The notes under the pieces are model-generated. The model had not been told where the DNA came from. It ran no database searches and was given only the letters and a program-made list of their open reading frames with translations. This document shows positions 50,101 through 57,262 of a stretch of DNA of 64,000 nt, in pieces; the first letter of the stretch is position 1; each line of letters begins with the position of its first letter. A program made the position numbers and the translations under genes. This DNA is from Sedimenticola hydrogenitrophicus (GTDB lineage Bacteria; Pseudomonadota; Gammaproteobacteria; Chromatiales; Chromatiaceae): NCBI RefSeq assembly GCF_029017505.1, contig NZ_JAQGEI010000014.1:55479-119478 (forward strand), in the 5' to 3' direction.

Positions 50101-52767
50101 ATGAACCAGGACACCCTCAACGAAGTCAAGCGCCGCCTGATCAACGACTATGGACTGAAAGAGCGCGGCGACTGGCTGCAGTCCGGCCGCTGCCCGAGCT
50201 GCGATAAGAAGGAGCTGTTCACCCGTGCGGACAATCCCTGGACCGTCCGCTGCGGCAGGGAAAACAACTGCGGGTGGGAGGGGCGCGCGAAGGAGCTCTA
50301 TCCCGAGGTGTTCGAGGGGTTCAACAAGCGCTACCAGCCGACAGCGGCAAACCCCAACGCCACCGCCGACGCCTATCTGCAGCTGCAGCGCGGGTTCGAG
50401 CTGGAGCGCATCAAGGGATGGTATGAGCAGGGCAAGTTCTGGCACCCGCAGGCCATCAACGACAAGGGCACGGCCACGGTGCGCTTCTATGTCGATGCGG
50501 CGCGCACGGTCTACATGGAGCGGTTTGTTGAAGAGGTGACCCTGGTCGATCCGGAAACGGGCGAGAAGGAGAAACGCAAGGCCCACTTCAAGGGTGGCCA
50601 TCGCGGCCTCTGGTGGCAGCCGCCCGGCATGGAGATCAACGAGGGGGATACCGTCTACCTGGTGGAGGCCTGCATGGATGCCATTGCCCTGATGCTGAAC
50701 GGCTTCAAGGCAGTGGCGCTGCTCTCCTGCGTCAACTACCCGGACAAGATGCTGGAACAGCACCGCGGCAAAAACGTCACCTGGGTGCTGGCGCTGGACA
50801 ACGACAAGGCCGGGCGCAAGTACATCAAGAAGCACATCGAGCGGATGCGGGCCGAAAGCTACCCGATCGCCGCCGCTATCATCCCGCAAGGGGCCAAGAA
50901 AACCGACTGGAACGATCTGCACCAGACCGGGCGCCTGCATAGCCGGCTGATGGACGAATACCGCTACCGCGGGGCGCTGCTGATTGCCCAGTCACCCACC
51001 GAGAAGGCCCTGCTGATATATGAGCACGACAACCGGAGCGAGTTTCCCTTCGAGTACAACAACCGCCTGAAGTGGTTCAACCTGAACATTGACAAGTACC
51101 ACAAGGCCGCGGAGCAGCTGCAGGACCGGGATACCGGACTTACCGAGGAGCAGATCAAGGAGCAGGCGCTGAAGGAGAGCAACGCCATTATCGAGATCGC
51201 CAACTGCTACCCCCAGTTTTTGTATTTCCAAGCCAACCCGGTGACCGATGAGAGCTGGTACTACGCCCGGGTGCGCTTCCCGCACGGTGGCGCCGCGGTG
51301 AAAAACACCTTCACCGGCGCGCAACTGAGCAGCGCCAGCGAGTTCAAGAAGCGCCTGTTGTCGATCGCCGCCGGGTCGGTGTTCACCGGATCCAGCCAGC
51401 AGCTGGACCGCATCATGAAAGACCAGCTCTACAACATCAAGACAGTGCAGACCGTCGACTTCATCGGCTACAGCAAGGAGCACGGCTGCTACGTCTACGG
51501 CGATATCGCCATCAAGGACGGTGAGCTGTTCCGCATGAATGACGAGGACTTCTTCGACCTGGGCCGGCTAAGTATCAAATCGCTCAACCAGTCGGTGGCG
51601 CTGCACCTGAACGCCAACCGGGACCACTACAAGACCGACTGGGTGGAGCAGCTCTATCGCTGTTTCGGCGCCCAGGGCATTGTTGCCCTGGCCTTCTGGA
51701 TGGGCAGTCTGTTCGCCGAGCAGATCCGCGACATGCACAAGAGCTTCCCCTTTATCGAGATCGTCGGCGAGCCGGGTGCCGGCAAGTCCACCCTGATCGA
51801 ATTTCTCTGGAAGCTGGTCGGCCGGCGCGACTATGAAGGGTTCGACCCCAGCAAGTCCACCATGGCCGCCCGGGCGCGCAACATGGCCCAGGTATCCAAT
51901 ATGCCGATCGTGCTGATCGAGTCGGATCGCGAGGACACAAGCAAGGGCCGGCTGTTCGACTGGGACGAGCTGAAAACCGCCTATAACGGCCGCAGTGTTC
52001 GCAGCCGCGGCATGAAGAACAGCGGCAACGAGACCTATGAGCCGCCCTTCCGGGGCACCATCGTCATCAGTCAGAACGCGCCGGTGAACGCCAGCCAGGC
52101 CATCCTGGAGCGTATCGTCCACATGACCTTTACCCGGGCCGCCCACAACGAAGAGACCCGCAACCTGGCCGTGGCGCTGGAACAGGCCCCCATGGAACAG
52201 CTGTCCGGCTTTCTCATTGAGGCGGCCAGGCGGGAAAGCCAAGTGCTGAAAATCGTCAAGGAGAACGCCACCGCCTACGAACGGGCGCTGATGGGGCTGG
52301 ACGAGGTAAAAACGGTGCGACTGGCCAAGAACCACGGCCAGCTGATGGCCCTGGTGGATGCCCTGGCCGGTGTCGTCCCCCTGCCGACCGGCGCCCTGGC
52401 GGCGGCCCACGACACCCTGGAGCGGATGGCGATGGACCGGCAGCGCGCAATCAACAGCGACCACCCGTTCGTCCAGGAGTTCTGGGATATCTACGAGTAC
52501 CTGAACGACGCCGGCAACCTGCTGCCACTGCTGAACCACGCCAAGGGCGAAGACACCATCGCCATCAACATGAACCACTTCCAGCAAGTGGCCATGGAGA
52601 AGAAACAGAACCTGCCCTGCCTGCTCTCCGACCTGAAAAAACACCTCAAGACCAGCAAGCGGTTCAAGTTCATCGATATCAGACCAGTGGCATCCGCCAT
52701 CTGGAGCCGAGGCAACACCGACAGCCGTCCCAAGACGGTGAAGTGTTGGGTTTTTAAGAGTGCATAG
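50101..52767 (+). CDS. Toprim primase/helicase (replication initiator class)
   Basis: An 888-residue multidomain protein. A primase zinc finger (CPSCDKKELFTRADNPWTVR, CGRENNCGW) opens it, and a Toprim domain follows (DTVYLVEACMDAIALMLNGF, VTWVLALDNDKAGRKYI). The C-terminal helicase has a Walker A motif (EIVGEPGAGKSTLIEFLWKL), LIESDREDT and a sensor-like FRGTIVISQNAPVNASQAIL. It recalls P4 alpha-type and D3/phage-plasmid primase-helicases. It probably primes and unwinds prophage DNA together with the clamp. No P2 gpA rolling-circle initiator is found. Confidence 0.9.
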   Translation: MNQDTLNEVKRRLINDYGLKERGDWLQSGRCPSCDKKELFTRADNPWTVRCGRENNCGWEGRAKELYPEVFEGFNKRYQPTAANPNATADAYLQLQRGFELERIKGWYEQGKFWHPQAINDKGTATVRFYVDAARTVYMERFVEEVTLVDPETGEKEKRKAHFKGGHRGLWWQPPGMEINEGDTVYLVEACMDAIALMLNGFKAVALLSCVNYPDKMLEQHRGKNVTWVLALDNDKAGRKYIKKHIERMRAESYPIAAAIIPQGAKKTDWNDLHQTGRLHSRLMDEYRYRGALLIAQSPTEKALLIYEHDNRSEFPFEYNNRLKWFNLNIDKYHKAAEQLQDRDTGLTEEQIKEQALKESNAIIEIANCYPQFLYFQANPVTDESWYYARVRFPHGGAAVKNTFTGAQLSSASEFKKRLLSIAAGSVFTGSSQQLDRIMKDQLYNIKTVQTVDFIGYSKEHGCYVYGDIAIKDGELFRMNDEDFFDLGRLSIKSLNQSVALHLNANRDHYKTDWVEQLYRCFGAQGIVALAFWMGSLFAEQIRDMHKSFPFIEIVGEPGAGKSTLIEFLWKLVGRRDYEGFDPSKSTMAARARNMAQVSNMPIVLIESDREDTSKGRLFDWDELKTAYNGRSVRSRGMKNSGNETYEPPFRGTIVISQNAPVNASQAILERIVHMTFTRAAHNEETRNLAVALEQAPMEQLSGFLIEAARRESQVLKIVKENATAYERALMGLDEVKTVRLAKNHGQLMALVDALAGVVPLPTGALAAAHDTLERMAMDRQRAINSDHPFVQEFWDIYEYLNDAGNLLPLLNHAKGEDTIAINMNHFQQVAMEKKQNLPCLLSDLKKHLKTSKRFKFIDIRPVASAIWSRGNTDSRPKTVKCWVFKSA

Positions 52768-52781
52768 AGGGAGTTTCTTAT

Positions 52782-53030
52782 ATGGGCATAACCCTAACCG
52801 AACTGGCAGAACTGTTGACCCCGCAGATCCCGATCACAGTCGATCTCTGGGGACCGAAAGAAGCGGCCGCTTATTTCAAAGTGTCGGCACGGCAGTTTAA
52901 AGAGCGCATAGCCGCCCGGGCGAACTTTCCGAAGCCAATCCGGCTACCGACCGACAAGGGACCTGGCCGCGGGCACCCTCGATGGAAGGCGATTGAGGTG
53001 ATCAGGTGGGCGGAGTCCCAGGGTGATTAA
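52782..53030 (+). CDS. AlpA/excisionase-like DNA-binding protein
   Basis: An 82-residue protein with a MerR/AlpA-type helix-turn-helix: DLWGPKEAAAYFKVSARQFK, ERIAARANFPKPIRL and RWKAIEVIRWAESQ. Such proteins act as excisionases or activators of integrase. Located at the end of the early operon, near the integrase side of the prophage, it is a good candidate for the recombination directionality factor. GGGAGTTTCTTAT precedes the ATG. Confidence 0.7.
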   Translation: MGITLTELAELLTPQIPITVDLWGPKEAAAYFKVSARQFKERIAARANFPKPIRLPTDKGPGRGHPRWKAIEVIRWAESQGD

Positions 53031-53082
53031 AGTGCGTCAACAGATGGAGCAACGCGACTACCAGCAGGCAGACACCTTTTTG

Positions 53083-53436
53083 CTACGCGGCGCGGGGCTG
53101 CACCTCTTTGTTGATTTTGGGCGCGATCTCCTTGCGGGCGCATTGAAGCTCATGGTTCTTTTGCAGGTTCATCCAAAATTCAGGCGTGGTGCCAAAATAG
53201 CGAGCCAGGCGCAGTGCGGTATCACCGGTGATGTTACGCTCACCCTTCACGATCTTGCTGATGCGGTTGGCGGGCACATGCAGCTCAAGCGCCAGCGCGT
53301 TCGCCGACATATCGAGCGGCTCCAGGAAGTCATGCAGCAAAATATCGCCGGGGTGCGTGGGCGCAATAGACCGCGCGCCCTTTTTGACGGTGTCGCTAAA
53401 GTCGATAGTGTCCAGGTCTTCTCGTTTAATCGTCAT
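53083..53436 (-). CDS. higA: HigA antitoxin
   Basis: A 117-residue XRE-family antitoxin: APTHPGDILLHDFLEPLDMS, ANALALELHVPANRISKIVK, GERNITGDTALRLARYFGTT, PEFWMNLQKNHEL. This is the VapI/HigA pattern. It follows higB on the same strand and begins just after its stop, with GAGG ahead. It should neutralise HigB and repress the operon through the inverted repeat at 53745-53771. Confidence 0.93.
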   Translation of the reverse strand: MTIKREDLDTIDFSDTVKKGARSIAPTHPGDILLHDFLEPLDMSANALALELHVPANRISKIVKGERNITGDTALRLARYFGTTPEFWMNLQKNHELQCARKEIAPKINKEVQPRAA

Positions 53437-53448
53437 GGTCATGCCTCG

Positions 53449-53730
53449 TTAGTGATAATCCACAATCTCAACATTGTGGGCGTGGCCGTCATCCCAAACG
53501 AAGCACACGCGCCATTGCTGGTTGATGCGGATACTCCATTGGCCGGCGCGGTCGCCAGACAGCTTTTCCAGTTGGTTGGCTGGCGGCACACGCAAATCGT
53601 CCAGAGCCTCGGCGGCGTCAACCATATCCAGTTTTTCCCGTGCCCGTTTGAGGATGCCCGGCGGCAACTGCCGGGGCCGTTTCCCCTGAAACACGGCAGC
53701 AGTGACTTTGTCGTCGAAGCTCTTGATCAT
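53449..53730 (-). CDS. higB: HigB toxin
   Basis: A 93-residue ribosome-dependent mRNA endonuclease of the RelE superfamily: MIKSFDDKVTAAVFQGKRPR, LPPGILKRAREKLDMVDAAE, GDRAGQWSIRINQQWRVCFV, HAHNVEIVDYH. The ATG at 53730 gives the canonical HigB start. A consensus-like promoter ends seven bases upstream, so the transcript is probably leaderless. Toxin-first order is standard for higBA. Confidence 0.94.
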   Translation of the reverse strand: MIKSFDDKVTAAVFQGKRPRQLPPGILKRAREKLDMVDAAEALDDLRVPPANQLEKLSGDRAGQWSIRINQQWRVCFVWDDGHAHNVEIVDYH

Positions 53731-53737
53731 GCAAAGC

Positions 53738-53771
53738 ATTTTAGTACGCTTCGCGTAATACGTCAAGCGTA
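53738..53771 (-). promoter_or_regulatory. higBA promoter and operator, leaderless
   Basis: On the minus strand TTGACG (53761-53766) and TAAAAT (53738-53743) are 17 bp apart. The inverted repeat TACGCTT/AAGCGTA (53745-53751, 53765-53771) spans from the -35 to the spacer and is a likely HigA operator. Seven bases separate the -10 box from the higB ATG. Confidence 0.8.
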
Positions 53772-53885
53772 TACTTATTCTAGAAGTATTCCTATATCCC
53801 GTAATGCTTGACACCCACGCGCCATTCGGTCTAGCCTATACTTGCTGCGGCAAAATCCGCGGCCGGGATTGGAACCCCGAAACCG

Positions 53886-54045
53886 GAGCGCACAAGCGCT
53901 CACTCGATGGCGCTTTTTTTGTGCCCGCCCGTTTTATGGCGGGTCGCATGGGGGCACCCTCGGGTGCGCCGCTCTCCGGGCGGTAGTTCCAACCCTGTGC
54001 GGCCTGCCACCCTTTCCCGATTGGAACCGGACGGTGGCAGCTCTT
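53886..54045 (+). ncRNA. C4-type antisense RNA region, copy 2
   Basis: The same sequence as copy 1: hairpins, then TTCCAA and CTGCCACC with complementary TTGGAA and GGTGGCAG (54021-54040) in front of the next gene. It would repress the cassette genes in cis and, being identical, also act in trans on the first copy. Confidence 0.65.
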
Positions 54046-54066
54046 CAACATACCCGGAGAACTGTC

Positions 54067-54636
54067 ATGACTAATACCACCCAGAGCTTCCAGTGGGGCG
54101 ACATCGCCCTGAGCCAGGTCGCCTACGTCGACGGCATCCCCCACGCCACCCGCCAAGCCATCGGCGAGTGGCTGGAATACGCCGATTCACAGAAGGCGAT
54201 CGACAACCTTCTCGACCGAAATCCACACATCGAGCACTACTCAACACCCCTCAACCTGAGGGCCGTTGACGGCAAAATGAGGGACGTTTCGGTCTACCAC
54301 CCCATCGGCTTTTTGCTGATTGTCATGGAGTCCGGCCAGCCCAAGGCGCTCGCCTGCAAGGTCGCCGTGGCTGAGTTCGTCTGGCACTTCGCCGGGCCGC
54401 ACGGGGCCGACACCAAGGAGCGCAACGCCTACATCAAGGAGATCGAGCGCATCACCGACCGCATCGCCGGCGCAAGGAACGCCATGGTCTACCGCCAGCT
54501 GGTGCGCATGCTCGAGTACTACTGCCACCTCGCCGCCTGGCCGCAGCCGGATCTCACCCTGCGCACCACCGAGATCGACCAGCTCGCCCTGCCCCTCGGC
54601 GAGCAGACCCCGGCCCTGCCGGGTAAGGGGGCGTGA
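54067..54636 (+). CDS. BRO-N-like antirepressor family protein, copy 2
   Basis: A 189-residue protein nearly identical to that at 19397 (differences include AIDN for AVDN, YIKEIERIT for YLKEIERLT, and MLEYYC for MIEYYC). It keeps the AIGEWLEYADSQKAIDNLLD and YHPIGFLLIVMESGQPKALA features. The ribosome site CCGGAGAACTGTC and C4 target are unchanged. Conserved substitutions suggest selection on both copies or a recent conversion. Confidence 0.7.
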   Translation: MTNTTQSFQWGDIALSQVAYVDGIPHATRQAIGEWLEYADSQKAIDNLLDRNPHIEHYSTPLNLRAVDGKMRDVSVYHPIGFLLIVMESGQPKALACKVAVAEFVWHFAGPHGADTKERNAYIKEIERITDRIAGARNAMVYRQLVRMLEYYCHLAAWPQPDLTLRTTEIDQLALPLGEQTPALPGKGA

Positions 54637-54637
54637 C

Positions 54638-54841
54638 ATGGTTGAGCACACAGCCCGGCCGGGCGACATCCCGGCAGACCAGGCGGCCCAGCTGCGCAGC
54701 GGACTCGTCTACACCCGCCAGGCGCTGATCGCCGCCATCGACTCCCTCGAGGAGGACCTCCTCGACCTCGAGGACGTGCGCAACATCATCCACGCGCAAA
54801 TGGACACCCTCGATCGGGCCGCCCTCGGCCAGGGGGTATGA
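54638..54841 (+). CDS. Small hypothetical phage protein, copy 2
   Basis: A 67-residue homologue of the 19968 gene (changes such as VEHTARP for VERTARP and SGLVYT for SGLAYT). It has the same helical acidic character and no known domain. It starts one base after the upstream stop. Confidence 0.6.
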   Translation: MVEHTARPGDIPADQAAQLRSGLVYTRQALIAAIDSLEEDLLDLEDVRNIIHAQMDTLDRAALGQGV

Positions 54842-54842
54842 C

Positions 54843-55049
54843 ATGACTTCGGAGCAACTGCGCAAGCGCATGAACCTGCAATGCGACTGGATCGATGACC
54901 ATCTGAAAGCATTGGATGCGGCCGCCATCGGGATCGGCCAGAGTGGCCCGGAGATCCAGCGGGAAGCCGCCAGCCGCCTGCTGCGGATCGTTATCGACAG
55001 TACCCAGGGCCTGGTCAACGAAATGCGTGACACCGTGGAGCAACTGTAA
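54843..55049 (+). CDS. Small hypothetical phage protein, copy 2 (third cassette gene)
   Basis: A 68-residue homologue of the 20173 gene (MTSEQLRKRMNLQCDWIDDH, GPEIQREAASRLLRIVIDST). It is the most diverged of the three pairs, mainly at the C-terminus (VNEMRDTVEQL against VSELRETVDNL). Function unknown. Confidence 0.6.
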   Translation: MTSEQLRKRMNLQCDWIDDHLKALDAAAIGIGQSGPEIQREAASRLLRIVIDSTQGLVNEMRDTVEQL

Positions 55050-55073
55050 AGGAGACAGTGGCGGCATGGAATG

Positions 55074-55099
55074 AAAAGGGGCCGCGAGGCCCCTTTTTT
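55074..55099 (+). terminator. Terminator after cassette copy 2
   Basis: AAAAGGGGCC-GCGA-GGCCCCTTTTTT is a strong symmetric hairpin, likely bidirectional, lying between the cassette and the convergent integrase gene. Confidence 0.88.
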
Positions 55100-55127
55100 G
55101 ATACTACCAAGCTATGCGCCCTAACAG

Positions 55128-56096
55128 TTACAACCGCCCCGCCACCTCCTCCATGTCCGGCGCGTAATAGACGTTCTTGAGCAGCGCCAGGTCATGATGG
55201 CCGGTGAGCTTGGCCAGAGTCAGCAGGTCCAGCTTTTTGGCCAGCCGACTGGTCGCCTCCCTGCGCATGTCGTGAAAGGTCAACCCATCAACCTCGGCCT
55301 TGCGCTTGGCGGACCGGAATGCCGACGTGATCTGCATAGATGACACCCCGAACAGATCATCCCCATCGAGCTGATTCAGGATGGCCATAGCACGATCGGA
55401 CAGCGGCACATCACGATCCGCGCCATTCTTCGTGTCACGCAACCGCGCCACCCGACCCTGAATATCCTCCCGCCTGAGTCCGGCAATCTCCCCGGCCCGC
55501 ATGGCTGTCTCGATGGCGAACCACATGGACGCCCCGACCCGCTGCGCGATCGTGCGGGGCGTGAGTTCTGAATCGTAACCCATGGCCAGGGTCAGTCTGT
55601 TGAGTTCGTCAACGGTCGGACGGCGGCTCCTAGGCCGCCCTTCCTTGGGCCGCTTGACCGGCGTCATAGGGTTATCCACCAGCCAGCCCCACTCCCGGAT
55701 GGCCACCGTTACGGCATTGCGGATCAGGTTCCACTCGCGCAGGACCGAGTTGGCCGAGACCTTCTTCAGCCGCCGATCCCGCCAGGCGGCAATATCCGCC
55801 GGCTGAATCTGCCGCAGGTTGACATTCGCCAGAGGGTCATTGTTTCGAATCATCTCAATCCGTACCACCTCCCAGCGATAGCCCTTCTTCGTGGGCGACA
55901 CCTCCCGTGCATACCGCTCCAGCAACTCCCCGAATGTCCGGTTGATCGCCTCTCCGCGGCTACGGCTCATCTCGATTTGTGTTTCAGCCGCCCATTCCCG
56001 AGCGGCCGCCAGGGTATTGAACGACTTGGTACGCCGGCGGCCCTTGACCTTGACCTGCGCCCGGTATCGCCCGTCCCTCTTTATTATGCTCGCCAT
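55128..56096 (-). CDS. int: Tyrosine-recombinase integrase
   Basis: A 322-residue phage integrase. An N-terminal AP2/arm-binding segment (KRDGRYRAQVKVKGRRRTKS) is followed by a SAM-like core-binding domain (EVSPTKKGYRWEVVRIEMIR) and the catalytic domain. The latter shows the catalytic Arg in TAMRAGEIAGLR, HDMRREATSRL, GHHDLALL and the nucleophile Tyr in NVYYAPDMEE. It lies about 160 bases from the tRNA-Leu att site, oriented away from it, as usual for tRNA-targeting integrases. Confidence 0.96.
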   Translation of the reverse strand: MASIIKRDGRYRAQVKVKGRRRTKSFNTLAAAREWAAETQIEMSRSRGEAINRTFGELLERYAREVSPTKKGYRWEVVRIEMIRNNDPLANVNLRQIQPADIAAWRDRRLKKVSANSVLREWNLIRNAVTVAIREWGWLVDNPMTPVKRPKEGRPRSRRPTVDELNRLTLAMGYDSELTPRTIAQRVGASMWFAIETAMRAGEIAGLRREDIQGRVARLRDTKNGADRDVPLSDRAMAILNQLDGDDLFGVSSMQITSAFRSAKRKAEVDGLTFHDMRREATSRLAKKLDLLTLAKLTGHHDLALLKNVYYAPDMEEVAGRL

Positions 56097-56255
56097 CTTT
56101 CTGGTGCCCGCACTGGTGCCCGAATGGCGCCCGATGATATGTTTTTATGTGGTTTTTTGCGAATATTTTGCGTACAGAACGAGAAGGGAAAACGGCCTGC
56201 AGGCCGTGCGGTTGTGGTATTTGAGGCGATATGAGGGGGTTTGCTAAAACTGTGA

Positions 56256-56277
56256 ATGGTGCCCGGGGCCGGACTTG
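56256..56277. repeat. attR of the prophage (tRNA-Leu 3' end)
   Basis: The 22 bases are identical to 18037-18058 and comprise the CCA end and T-stem side of tRNA-Leu. The tRNA gene stays intact because the phage supplies the same 3' sequence. Confidence 0.92.
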
Positions 56278-56344
56278 AACCGGCACGGCCGCAATGGCCG
56301 GCGGATTTTAAGTCCGCTGCGTCTACCAATTTCGCCACCCGGGC
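56258..56344 (-). tRNA. leuZ: tRNA-Leu(UAA)
   Basis: 87 nt including an encoded CCA. The acceptor stem is GCCCGGG/CCCGGGC, the anticodon loop CTTAAAA gives UAA, and there is a long type-II variable arm typical of leucine tRNAs. It is the integration target of the prophage and of the neighbouring island, and lies last in the Gly-Cys-Leu cluster. Confidence 0.96.
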
Positions 56345-56367
56345 AGCGGAGTTTAAAGCGGATAAAA

Positions 56368-56441
56368 TGGAGGCTGAGCCCGGAGTCGAACCGAGGTGGA
56401 CGGTTTTGCAAACCGCTGCATAACCACTTTGCTACTCAGCC
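56368..56441 (-). tRNA. cysT: tRNA-Cys(GCA)
   Basis: 74 nt including CCA. The acceptor is GGCTGAG/CTCAGCC, the anticodon loop reads TTTGCAAA (GCA), and the T-loop is GGTTCGACTCC. It lies between tRNA-Gly and tRNA-Leu, as in E. coli glyW-cysT-leuZ. Confidence 0.96.
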
Positions 56442-56540
56442 ATATATCTGTACAGGGGCGGAAGTATCCGGCATTTTTTGCAAATTTTCCACCGCCTGAA
56501 GAAGAAAACCCCGAGTCATTGCCCGGGGTATTCCGTAACT

Positions 56541-56616
56541 TGGAGCGGGAAACGAGATTCGAACTCGCGACCCCAACCTTGGCAAGGTTGTGCTCTACCA
56601 GCTGAGCTATTCCCGC
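56541..56616 (-). tRNA. glyW: tRNA-Gly(GCC)
   Basis: 76 nt including CCA. The acceptor is GCGGGAA/TTCCCGC, the anticodon loop is CTTGCCAA (GCC), and the T-loop is GAGTTCGAATCTC. It is the first tRNA after pgsA. A GC-rich hairpin with a T-rich tail lies between it and tRNA-Cys (about 56505-56533). Confidence 0.96.
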
Positions 56617-56659
56617 GTCTCCTGATGCGCGGGCTATTGTAGTCTCCCAGCCGAAAGTG

Positions 56660-57256
56660 TCAAGCCGAAGATCGGCCGTTTTCCTCCGCCTGCGGCTCGG
56701 CCGTATCATTCAGGCTGGGCCAGGCCGCCCGCAGGTACATAAACATGGACCAGAGGGTGAGGATGACCGCCACGTACAGCAGTACGAAGCCGATGGTGTA
56801 CAGCGGCAGGCCATACAGATCATTGCGGTAGATCATCAGGAAAATGGCGGTCATCTGAAAGCCCGTCTTCACCTTGCCGATCGCCGAGACCGCAATCTGC
56901 GCCCGTGCGCCGATCTCCGCCATCCACTCACGCAGGGCGGAAATGGTGATCTCCCGCCCGATAATTACCAGCACCGGAATGGCCAACCCGGGGATCGGGT
57001 CCTGTTGCACCAGCAGGATCAGTGCCGCGGCGACCATTAGCTTGTCCGCCACCGGATCGAGGAATGCGCCGAGCGCCGATACCTGTTTCAGTCTCCGGGC
57101 GAGATAGCCGTCAAACCAGTCGGTGACTGCCGCCAGGGCAAAGACGATGGCACAGGCCTCGGCGGCGTACTGCCACGGCAGATAGAACAGGACCACAAAG
57201 ACCGGGATCAGGAGCATCCGCAGGAGTGTCAGTACATTGGGTATATTCTGAAACAT
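56660..57256 (-). CDS. pgsA: CDP-diacylglycerol-glycerol-3-phosphate 3-phosphatidyltransferase
   Basis: A 198-residue membrane enzyme that makes phosphatidylglycerophosphate, the first committed step to phosphatidylglycerol and cardiolipin. The CDP-alcohol phosphotransferase signature is intact (DWFDGYLARRLKQVSALG, AFLDPVADKL). Four or more membrane helices are seen. It lies immediately downstream of uvrC and upstream of the tRNA cluster. Confidence 0.97.
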   Translation of the reverse strand: MFQNIPNVLTLLRMLLIPVFVVLFYLPWQYAAEACAIVFALAAVTDWFDGYLARRLKQVSALGAFLDPVADKLMVAAALILLVQQDPIPGLAIPVLVIIGREITISALREWMAEIGARAQIAVSAIGKVKTGFQMTAIFLMIYRNDLYGLPLYTIGFVLLYVAVILTLWSMFMYLRAAWPSLNDTAEPQAEENGRSSA

Positions 57257-57262
57257 GCTTCT

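Larger units (their letters stand above)
53883..55050. repeat. 1.17-kb direct repeat, copy 2
   Basis: Same orientation as 19213-20380, offset exactly 34,670 bases, with the C4-like RNA portion identical. Here it lies between higBA and the integrase gene, and no BRO-N or AntA gene flanks it. A terminator closes it at 55074. Confidence 0.95.
18037..56277. mobile_element. P2-like prophage, about 38.2 kb, integrated at tRNA-Leu(UAA)
   Basis: The element is bounded by 22-bp perfect direct repeats. It has a tyrosine integrase beside the intact tRNA-Leu, a cos-like site, and a full P2-order set of head, tail and baseplate genes without obvious breaks. Early functions (CI-type repressor, clamp, primase/helicase) and immunity functions (Arc-like pair, C4-like RNA, antirepressors) differ from P2. 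Two toxin-antitoxin pairs and small minus-strand cargo genes lie between operons. It looks capable of forming particles, although this is inferred. Confidence 0.93.

Noticed and set aside
49649..50104. 151-codon plus-strand frame between clamp and primase
   Set aside because: Only its first ~17 codons look protein-like; the rest is antisense to a hydrophobic minus-strand membrane protein.
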